DNA from: Spirochaetota bacterium
Lineage (GTDB): Bacteria > Spirochaetota > Spirochaetia > B11-G9
Direction of reading: 5' to 3'
Length of the DNA stretch: 8,458 nucleotides
NCBI GenBank assembly: GCA_003641695.1
Contig: QNBL01000105.1
Coordinates: 1-8,458 of the forward strand
Shown here: positions 1-5,125 of the stretch, in pieces
Numbering within the stretch: position 1 is the stretch's first letter
How the letters are laid out: each line of letters opens with the position of its first letter
Translations under genes and position numbers: made by a program
Notes under the pieces: model-generated
The model's database searches: none
What the model was told of the DNA's origin: nothing
Seen by the model: only the letters and a program-made list of their open reading frames with translations

Positions 1-122
1 AGCCCTTTTTTACCGCAGGTAGAAATATAGCTTCTGATTCTACAAAAGAATTTGGCTCCTTCAGAAGATCGAAAACATCCGGATATCTTCTGGTGAACTT
101 TTGTCATTCTAAGGTCTCTTTC

Positions 123-159
123 AGCTGCTAATCCTAACATAAGGATTAGCAGCTTTATT
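123..159 (+). terminator. Rho-independent terminator (weak T-run)
   Basis: AGCTGCTAATCCT (123-135) pairs perfectly with AGGATTAGCAGCT (142-154) around a 6-base loop, AACATA. The stem is followed by TTATT, an interrupted T-run on the plus strand. The minus-strand side has no T-run, so it probably ends an upstream plus-strand transcript. The stem contains the same AATCCT/AGGATT half-sites as the two dyads downstream, so a regulatory role is an alternative. Confidence 0.65.
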
Positions 160-172
160 CTCAGGAATTTAT

Positions 173-244
173 AATCCTCAGGATTCCTTAAAACCCACAA
201 TACAGTGTATGAATAGAAGGTTTGCTGCCTAAATCCTGAGGATT
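173..244. promoter_or_regulatory. Pair of AATCCT-N-AGGATT operator-like dyads
   Basis: AATCCTCAGGATT (173-185) and AATCCTGAGGATT (232-244) are each 6-bp inverted repeats around one base, and each is the exact reverse complement of the other. Their centres are 59 bp apart. They lie upstream of the ribosome site and start of a Crp/Fnr-family gene remnant, so they could be binding sites of that regulator or of another dimeric protein. They do not match the Crp (TGTGA) or Fnr (TTGAT) consensus. Regulatory function is inferred from symmetry and position only. Confidence 0.35.
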
Positions 245-290
245 AAATTTGATTTGCCAGTAACATACTGTAAATACTAAAGGAAACCAA

Positions 291-296
291 AGGAGG
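291..296 (+). promoter_or_regulatory. Ribosome binding site of the regulator remnant
   Basis: AGGAGG is a full Shine-Dalgarno match, 7 bases before the ATG at 304. It fixes the original start of the Crp-like gene and shows that the 5' end of the pseudogene is still intact. Confidence 0.8.
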
Positions 297-303
297 TTTT
301 CTT

Positions 304-798
304 ATGTATGAACAATATGACAAAGCAGTTCAGATAGTTCTGAACTATCTAAACACCCTTTACTGTCATAGGAGATCTTGAAATTCTGAGCAAAAAGGGA
401 ATGAACAGCAATATTATCACTTCTCAGGCAACTACAATGCTGGGCATTTCAAAAGAAAAAGTAGAGTATTTCGGTAAAGATGATCCGCAATTTTTACGTT
501 TCCTGATCAACCAACTGCAGTAGAAACTCTACAAGACGAACTCATTGCAAAGAGATAACGTATTGTCCGTTAAACACCGTTTAGCTTTATACATCCTGGC
601 ACAAACTTCAGAAAGTAAAGGGAATACTGTTACACTTCCGGTTAAAGAAAGTCTTTCCTCGCTGCTGGGAACAACTCAACGCCACCTGAATCGTGTCATT
701 AAAGAGTTAGTACTGTCAGGTGGAAAATCACAGATGATGATTATCCATCCATACTAATAAATGATCGGCTTGTTTTACAGGAAATTATTGATGATTAG
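304..798 (+). pseudogene. Crp/Fnr-family transcriptional regulator, broken
   Basis: This is the remnant of a one-component regulator with a cNMP-binding-type sensor domain and a winged helix-turn-helix DNA-binding domain. The intact start reads MYEQYDKAVQIVLNYLNT from the ATG at 304 and then hits a stop at 379-381. Homology resumes in another frame from about 353 (TPFTVIGDLEILS, typical of the end of the beta-roll) and continues as EKVEYFGKDDPQFLRFLINQ. A TAG at 521-523 interrupts that frame. The same frame then gives the dimer helix and the helix-turn-helix (LSSLLGTTQRHLNRVIKELV, about 656-715). Near 718-721 the frame shifts again to give ITDDDYPSILINDRLVLQEI, ending at TAG 796-798. The 495 bp compare with about 220 codons in the family, so roughly 50-60 residues of the sensor domain are missing. 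A short product starting at the TTG at 545 would contain only the DNA-binding part and lacks an obvious ribosome site. The regulator is almost certainly inactive. Its former target is unknown. Confidence 0.85.
332..350. repeat. 19-bp palindrome at the pseudogene break point
   Basis: AGATAGTTC (332-340) and GAACTATCT (342-350) are perfect inverted repeats around a single T. The palindrome sits inside the intact N-terminal codons and ends just where regulator homology leaves one frame and resumes in another with about 50-60 residues missing. It may mark the deletion end point or be coincidental. Confidence 0.7.
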
Positions 799-962
799 TG
801 AAAGTTAATGCAGTGACAAAGTAATACAATTTGGAAAATTCTCAGCAGGTGTACAATGGAGCCATACTTTTTTTACAAAAGCTGAATCACCAATTGAATT
901 TAGCCCGTTATACATTGTGTAATCAGTATTTTAGCTGTAAACTATAAGATATGGAGAAAAAC
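799..962 (+). other. Short intergenic region before the repeat protein
   Basis: No gene is visible. A weak promoter-like pair lies in the AT-rich stretch before the next gene: TTGTGT, then TAAACT 17 bases later, around 916-945. I give it little weight. The ATG at 951 has no ribosome site, whereas GGAG at 953-956 lies 6 bases before the ATG at 963. Confidence 0.4.
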
Positions 963-1376
963 ATGGAAGCCATTGCAGAGATCCTGGAACAGGAACTTGA
1001 AGATGCCTTTGAAGTAAAGGACAAGAAGTCCCTGCACCGCTACGTTATTCTCTTAACAGAGAACCTGGTCAAAAAGGAAACATTCGAGAAAGAACAGAAT
1101 TCAATCCGGTCGGAAATAAAAGAACTGACCCAGGTGGTAAAACTTGGGTTTGAACGGATGGACGAGCGGTTTGAACATGTTGATAAACGATTTGAACAGG
1201 TTGATAAACGATTTGAACAGGTTGATAAACGATTTGAACAGGTTGATAAACGATTTGAACAGGTTGATAAACGGTTCGAGGACATGCATAAAAAATTTAC
1301 AATGATGTTCACCTTTATGAACCTCGGAATGGGGATAGTTATTCTTGTTACCATGCTGGTAAAGTTTCTCGGCTAG
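963..1376 (+). CDS. Heptad-repeat coiled-coil protein with C-terminal membrane anchor (Bdr-like)
   Basis: A 137-residue protein when started at the ATG at 963, which has GGAG 6 bases upstream; the ATG at 951 would add four residues but lacks a ribosome site. Residues 1-60 are charged and probably helical. Residues 63-111 are seven 7-residue units: FERMDER, FEHVDKR, four copies of FEQVDKR, then FEDMHKK. This forms a long charged coiled coil with phenylalanine and valine at regular spacing. Residues about 113-136 are hydrophobic (MMFTFMNLGMGIVILVTMLV) and look like a single membrane segment ending three residues or fewer from the C terminus. The architecture of helix, tandem repeat and C-terminal anchor resembles Borrelia Bdr proteins and similar small proteins of other spirochaetes, but I cannot show homology. 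It is probably anchored to the inner membrane with the coiled coil in the cytoplasm. Function is unknown. It faces the convergent mrp gene across a GC-rich island and does not appear to share an operon with anything. Confidence 0.75.
   Translation: MEAIAEILEQELEDAFEVKDKKSLHRYVILLTENLVKKETFEKEQNSIRSEIKELTQVVKLGFERMDERFEHVDKRFEQVDKRFEQVDKRFEQVDKRFEQVDKRFEDMHKKFTMMFTFMNLGMGIVILVTMLVKFLG
1170..1274 (+). repeat. 21-bp in-frame tandem repeat, five units
   Basis: The 21-base unit TTTGAACAGGTTGATAAACG plus A encodes FEQVDKR. Units at 1191, 1212 and 1233 are identical, the one at 1254 differs only in its last base, and the unit at 1170 differs by one base (FEHVDKR). More diverged units flank on both sides (1149 and 1275). 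Near-identity at DNA level suggests recent expansion by slippage, so copy number may vary between strains. Confidence 0.95.
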
Positions 1377-1497
1377 AAGGGGGAGCGGAAGCTCCTGCTC
1401 CCCTTCCGGCGGCGCGGGAGCAAGCCGGGAGTAAAGGGGAGCGGCCCGGCCGAACAGGCCGGGAGGAGCTGCAGCGGGGGGAAGGCCTTCCCCCTGA
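1377..1497. repeat. GC-rich palindromic island between convergent genes
   Basis: By hand count 88 of the 120 bases at 1381-1500 are G or C (73%), far above the flanking genes. It contains several inverted repeats: GGAGC-GGAA-GCTCC (1382-1395), an overlapping alternative GGGGAGC/GCTCCCC (1380-1403), CCGGC/GCCGG (1406-1428), CCCGGCC-GAACA-GGCCGGG (1445-1463) and the perfect 18-base palindrome GGGGGAAGGCCTTCCCCC (1477-1494). GGGGAGCGG occurs twice (1380-1388 and 1436-1444). None of the hairpins has a T-run on the plus strand. It could be a bidirectional termination zone, a REP-like interspersed repeat or a structured RNA; I cannot decide from one copy. Confidence 0.6.
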
Positions 1498-1507
1498 GAA
1501 CACCTTC

Positions 1508-2821
1508 CTAAAGCTTTTTTTCCAGAGCGTGAATCTGCTTGTACGGGTAAATACCGGAATTATGTCCATCGTTCCACACAATTTTTAAAGCATAATTCCC
1601 CAGAGGGATTATCTCGGTAGGCTTAATATCCTTCCGGATATCATTACGGTTTAAAAGCTTTTCGCCGGTATATTCATCAACACACACAGCGCAGCCGCAG
1701 TCAGCACGGAGATCAAAGTTCGATACTTCCGACCGTGTACCGTCGGGCCAGGTAAACGATATTTTGTCATCGTTGTAGGAAAACTGAGGTGTTGCATTTT
1801 TATGAAAGGCATTCTTTCCGATTGCCCGGACTATGTTATCAACCATTGTCACAACATCAGGATCCTTGTAATCACGATCAATATGACCTGTAATTCCACT
1901 GTTCGCTTTTATTGGAATCTGCATGAGGGTCTCAAGGCCATATTTTTTTGTTACAATATTGTCTTCATCACCGCCGAACAGGTAGTGCCGCTTTCCGCAT
2001 CCGTCACAGTCAAAGTAGGACATATTCTCCACAACTCCCAGCATGGGAACATTCACTTTTTCAAACATCTCTATCCCCTTTGCCACATCAACCAGAGAAA
2101 GTGCCTGTCTTGTTGTTACCATTACCGCTCCGTTAAGCTGGATGGTCTGAGTCATGGTAAGCTGAATATCTCCTGTTCCGGGGGGCATATCTATTATAAG
2201 GTAATCAAGTTCTCCCCACAGTACACCGGTTAACAGTTGCTGGATGTATCCCGAAACTATGGGCCCCCGTAATATTGCAGGGCTGTCTCCCAGAAAGAAC
2301 CCGAAGGACATAATTTTCATGCCGTTCTTTTCCAGGGGAATTATCCTCTTCTCCTCATCCGCCTGTACTTCAGGTTTATGGATATTGAAGAGAGTGGGAA
2401 CTGACGGACCGAATATATCGGCATCAAGAAGCCCTATTTTAAAACCCCTTGAAGCCAGTTCTCTTGCTACGTTGGCGGCAACGGTAGACTTACCAACCCC
2501 TCCCTTGCATGAAGCAATTGCCAGGATGTTGTTAACATGCTCAAGACCGCCCTTGTTTTTATCATCCTTTTTGACTTCCCTGGCAGTCATATTGACCTTC
2601 ACCTTGTCAACTCCATCAAGAGCCAGTACCGCTTCTTCGGCATTTTTCTGAAACTCATTTTTTATCGGACAGGCGGGAGTTGTAAGTTCTATATCAAAAG
2701 AGACATCAGCTCCGTTTATCTTAATGTTCTTTACAAATCCCAGGGATACTATATCTTTATGAAAATCCGGATCAATTATAACTCGTAATGCTTCAAGTAT
2801 CTCTTCGCTCTTTACAGCCAC
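1508..2821 (-). CDS. mrp: Mrp/ApbC-type iron-sulfur cluster carrier ATPase, HCF101-like
   Basis: A 437-residue P-loop ATPase that, by family knowledge, binds and delivers [4Fe-4S] clusters to target proteins in the cytoplasm. Residues 1-85 are a MIP18/DUF59 domain with DPD at 17-19 and TTPAC ending at Cys51. Residues about 97-335 are the Mrp/NBP35 ATPase, with the deviant Walker A CKGGVGKST (105-113), DADIFGPS (133-140), DMPPGTGD (211-218) and the cluster-binding pair Cys272-x-x-Cys275. Residues about 345-435 form a C-terminal DUF971 domain with three cysteines (375, 377, 380), R-K-D-I-K-P and a GNYALKIVW stretch. This DUF59-ATPase-DUF971 order is that of plastid HCF101, whereas E. coli Mrp lacks DUF971. 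The start chosen is GTG, with GGAGG 6 bases before it (2828-2832 on the plus strand). A TTG at 2848 would add nine residues and place the ribosome site inside the gene. It is transcribed alone, divergent from livJ. Confidence 0.93.
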   Translation of the reverse strand: MAVKSEEILEALRVIIDPDFHKDIVSLGFVKNIKINGADVSFDIELTTPACPIKNEFQKNAEEAVLALDGVDKVKVNMTAREVKKDDKNKGGLEHVNNILAIASCKGGVGKSTVAANVARELASRGFKIGLLDADIFGPSVPTLFNIHKPEVQADEEKRIIPLEKNGMKIMSFGFFLGDSPAILRGPIVSGYIQQLLTGVLWGELDYLIIDMPPGTGDIQLTMTQTIQLNGAVMVTTRQALSLVDVAKGIEMFEKVNVPMLGVVENMSYFDCDGCGKRHYLFGGDEDNIVTKKYGLETLMQIPIKANSGITGHIDRDYKDPDVVTMVDNIVRAIGKNAFHKNATPQFSYNDDKISFTWPDGTRSEVSNFDLRADCGCAVCVDEYTGEKLLNRNDIRKDIKPTEIIPLGNYALKIVWNDGHNSGIYPYKQIHALEKKL

Positions 2822-2864
2822 TTTATACCTCCACTGGTTTAATCCCAACTAAACTACTAATTTT

Positions 2865-2892
2865 TTAATAAAATGTCCAATCAAAACAGTAA
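2865..2892 (-). promoter_or_regulatory. Possible sigma-70 promoter of mrp
   Basis: Read on the minus strand, TTACTG (2892-2887) and TATTAA (2870-2865) are 16 bases apart, about 45 bases before the GTG start. Each matches the consensus only partly (about 4 of 6), and the region is AT-rich, so chance is a real possibility. Confidence 0.25.
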
Positions 2893-2927
2893 AAACCTCT
2901 TAATTCTTCTCCGTATTTAATTTTCCC

Positions 2928-2956
2928 TTGATTATTTTGGCTCCGGAGTATATTCT
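2928..2956 (+). promoter_or_regulatory. Possible sigma-70 promoter of livJ with internal palindrome
   Basis: TTGATT at 2928-2933 could be a -35 box. The -10 box would be TATATT (2949-2954, spacer 15) or TATTCT (2951-2956, spacer 17). The 8-base palindrome CTCCGGAG (2941-2948) lies between the boxes, a position suited to a repressor, though it is short enough to be chance. The site is 36-40 bases before the livJ start. Confidence 0.35.
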
Positions 2957-2991
2957 GTTCTGCATATTACTAACTAGAAAAGGAGAAGGTA

Positions 2992-4113
2992 ATGAAAAAA
3001 ATTATCACACTGATTATGGTTCTTTTGGTTGGTGCCGGATTTGCTTTTGCAAACGGTTCCAGTGAAAGCGGACCCATCAAAATCGGAGTTGCCGGTCCCC
3101 AGTCAGGAGACCTCGCATCGTACGGTATCCCGACAGCAAAAGCCGCCCAGATCGTGGTAGACGAAGTTAATGCTGCAGGCGGAGTTCTCGGAAGACAGAT
3201 CGAACTCGTTGTTGAAGACGATGTCTGCAAACCGGAAGTTGCAACAAATACAGCTTCAAAGCTCGTCGGCGAAGGTGTTGTGGGCGTTATCGGACACATC
3301 TGCTCGGGAGCAACAAAAGCAGCAATGGGAACATACAACGAATCAAAGATTCCTGCTATATCCCCTTCCGCTACAAATCCTGCTCTTACCCAGAGCGGTG
3401 ACTACCCCAACTTTTTCAGAACAATTGCTTCTGATGACGCTCAGGCCAGAACTGAAGTAGACTTTGTTCTCGACACTCTGGGACTGACAAAGATCGCTGT
3501 TCTTCATGACAAGGGTGATTATGGTAAGGGTCTTGCGGAATTTGCAAAAAAATTCCTCGAAGCTGATTCGAGAGCGGAAGTTGTTCTTTTCGAAGGTATT
3601 ACTCCCGGTGCAGTTGACTACTCCGCTGTAATCAACAAAATCAAGAGCTCGGGAGCTCAGGCTGTAATTTTCGGCGGTTATCATCCTGAAGCTTCCAAGA
3701 TTGTCGGCCAGATGAAGAAAAGAAAAATGGATGTTGTTTTCGTATCCGATGACGGTGTTAAAGACGATACTTTTATCAAGGTTGCCGGTGAATACGCAGA
3801 AGGCGTTTACGCTTCCGGCCCCAAAGATACAGCAGGAAATCCTCTTGCAAAAAAATATGAGAAAGCTCATCAGGACAAGTTCGGCGAAGCTCCCGGACCT
3901 TTTTACCAGAATGCAGTTTCAGCTACTCTGGCTCTTATTAACGCAATTAAAGTTGCAGAATCTACCGATTACGATGCTGTTACCAATGCACTGAGAACCA
4001 GCCTTGTTGACACACCTCTTGGAAAAATCAAATTTGATGACAGAGGTGATGCAATTGGTGTAGGCTTCGCGATGTATCAGGTACAGAACGGAGTATATGT
4101 AGAGCTTAAATAG
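2992..4113 (+). CDS. livJ: Branched-chain amino acid ABC transporter, periplasmic substrate-binding protein
   Basis: A 373-residue periplasmic binding protein of the LivJ/LivK family that captures leucine, isoleucine, valine or a related amino acid for the LivHMGF channel. Residues 1-20 are a signal peptide with a KK start, hydrophobic core and cleavage expected after FAFA. There is no lipobox cysteine, so it should be soluble in the periplasm. The mature protein starts N-G-S-S-E-S and enters the first beta strand at IKIGVAGPQSG (29-39). Cys79 and Cys104 are 25 residues apart, as in the E. coli LivJ disulfide (53 and 78). Likely ligand contacts by alignment from memory are Ser105, Thr128 and Tyr230 (in GGYHPE). 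Asp254 falls where E. coli LivJ has the amine-binding Glu226. AGGAG (2981-2985) lies 6 bases before the ATG. It is first in the operon and is followed by a terminator-like hairpin, consistent with high expression relative to the channel genes. The exact substrate cannot be fixed by sequence alone. Confidence 0.93.
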   Translation: MKKIITLIMVLLVGAGFAFANGSSESGPIKIGVAGPQSGDLASYGIPTAKAAQIVVDEVNAAGGVLGRQIELVVEDDVCKPEVATNTASKLVGEGVVGVIGHICSGATKAAMGTYNESKIPAISPSATNPALTQSGDYPNFFRTIASDDAQARTEVDFVLDTLGLTKIAVLHDKGDYGKGLAEFAKKFLEADSRAEVVLFEGITPGAVDYSAVINKIKSSGAQAVIFGGYHPEASKIVGQMKKRKMDVVFVSDDGVKDDTFIKVAGEYAEGVYASGPKDTAGNPLAKKYEKAHQDKFGEAPGPFYQNAVSATLALINAIKVAESTDYDAVTNALRTSLVDTPLGKIKFDDRGDAIGVGFAMYQVQNGVYVELK

Positions 4114-4126
4114 CATTTCTGCGAAC

Positions 4127-4165
4127 GGGCAGCATCCTGTAATCGGATGCTGCTCTTTTTCTTTC
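4127..4165 (+). terminator. Intra-operon terminator/attenuator between livJ and livH
   Basis: GGGCAGCATCC (4127-4137) pairs with GGATGCTGCTC (4145-4155) in an 11-bp stem with one G-U pair and a 7-base loop, followed by TTTTTCTTT. It lies 13 bases after the livJ stop. Such hairpins are common after binding-protein genes and partly stop or process the mRNA, giving more binding protein than permease. Confidence 0.85.
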
Positions 4166-4203
4166 ATTTTTATATAACTTATTGTTAAGGGGAGCCATAA
4201 CTT

Positions 4204-5112
4204 ATGGACCTTTCGTACTTTTTTGAACTCTTCCTTGGAGGAATGACCCGGGGAAGCATTTATGCGTTAATTGCCCTGGGATACACCATGGTATACGGTA
4301 TAATCAAGCTGATAAACTTTGCTCATGGTGAAATATACATGATCGGTGCCTTTACCGCCTTGATTATTTCTTCTGTTCTCGGATTTACCGGAATGAACTC
4401 CATACTGATCCTTGTAATATCCGGTGTTCTGGCAATATTCTTTTCTTCTGCTTATGGTGTTACCATGGAAAAGATTGCCTACAAACCACTCAGAGAGGCA
4501 CCGAGACTCTCAGCACTCATTAGTGCAATCGGTATGTCCATGTTTCTTCAGAACTACGTTCTTTTAGCTCAGACTCCGGACTTTCTGCCTTTCCCGACAC
4601 TTATTCCGGATTTCAAGTTTTTAAAACCAATAGAGAAGATATTAAACTCAACACAGCTTGTTATTCTTGTTACAACAGCTGTTGTAATGATTCTGCTCAC
4701 CATACTGATTAAGTTCACAAGAACCGGTAAAGCAATGAGAGCAACTTCCCAGGATGCAAAAATGGCTCAGCTTCTGGGAATTAACATAAACAGGGTTATT
4801 ACCATTACTTTTATTATCGGTTCCGCCACTGCGGCAATAGGCGGGGTATTGATCAGTTCCCATACAGGACAGCTGAACTATTATATCGGTTTTATTGCCG
4901 GTATCAAGGCTTTTGTAGCTGCTGTTCTCGGGGGGATCGGAAGTATTCCGGGAGCCGTGCTGGGCAGTTTTGTTCTTGGTTGGACAGAAAGTTTTGGAAC
5001 AGGATATATCTCCAGTGACTATGAAGATGTATTCGCTTTTATCTTTCTGTTGGTTATTCTGATTTTCCGGCCTTCGGGAATCCTCGGAAGATCCCAGAAT
5101 GACAAGGTTTAG
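4204..5112 (+). CDS. livH: Branched-chain amino acid ABC transporter permease LivH
   Basis: A 302-residue inner-membrane permease that forms the transport channel together with LivM. It is hydrophobic throughout, with about eight likely membrane segments. Family marks are GYTMVYGIIKLINFAHGE (26-43), the cytoplasmic loop TRTGKAMRATSQDAKMAQLLGI (172-193) that should contact the ATPases, and AAVLGGIGSIPGAVLGSFVLG (239-259) near the end. Length agrees with E. coli LivH (308). AGGGGAG (4188-4194) lies 9 bases before the ATG. The gene follows the terminator-like hairpin after livJ, and its stop codon lies next to the ribosome site of livM, so the two permeases are probably translated in step. Confidence 0.95.
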   Translation: MDLSYFFELFLGGMTRGSIYALIALGYTMVYGIIKLINFAHGEIYMIGAFTALIISSVLGFTGMNSILILVISGVLAIFFSSAYGVTMEKIAYKPLREAPRLSALISAIGMSMFLQNYVLLAQTPDFLPFPTLIPDFKFLKPIEKILNSTQLVILVTTAVVMILLTILIKFTRTGKAMRATSQDAKMAQLLGININRVITITFIIGSATAAIGGVLISSHTGQLNYYIGFIAGIKAFVAAVLGGIGSIPGAVLGSFVLGWTESFGTGYISSDYEDVFAFIFLLVILIFRPSGILGRSQNDKV

Positions 5113-5125
5113 GGGAGGTAACAGC

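Larger units (their letters stand above)
1..303. other. Intergenic region upstream of regulator pseudogene
   Basis: No convincing gene is visible. One plus-strand frame is open from the window edge to a stop ending at 131 and another closes at 30. Either could be the tail of a gene lying outside the window, but neither tail is recognisable. The stretch contains a 13-bp perfect hairpin (123-154), two 13-base AATCCT-N-AGGATT dyads (173-185 and 232-244), a CAGTA/TACTG dyad (258-270) and a strong ribosome binding site (291-296). It therefore reads as a terminator followed by a regulatory region for the gene remnant that starts at 304. Confidence 0.6.

Noticed and set aside
3..131. Open plus-strand frame from the window edge as the end of a real gene
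   Set aside because: Only 42 codons are visible, the composition is unremarkable, and the stop lies inside the terminator stem, so it cannot be supported.
521..523. TAG in the regulator read as a recoded amino acid (pyrrolysine or suppression)
   Set aside because: The same gene also has two frameshifts and a deletion, so simple decay explains it, and no recoding element is visible.
545..757. Stand-alone short helix-turn-helix protein from the TTG at 545
   Set aside because: It lacks a ribosome site, begins in the middle of the dimer helix and ends by frameshift; it is better explained as part of the pseudogene.
1170..1274. CRISPR-like array
   Set aside because: The units are directly adjacent 21-mers without unique spacers and encode an in-frame heptad, so this is a protein repeat.
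1040..1354. Minus-strand frames across the tandem repeat (repeating NRLSTCS or FINLFKS)
   Set aside because: They are antisense shadows of the 21-bp repeat of the plus-strand coiled-coil gene, without ribosome sites or family resemblance.
1802..2788. Several plus-strand frames of 60-140 codons inside mrp
   Set aside because: They are antisense to a clearly conserved protein and show no recognisable composition or start signals.
3343..3870. 175-codon minus-strand frame inside livJ
   Set aside because: It overlaps a well-supported coding sequence, and its translation looks like antisense noise.
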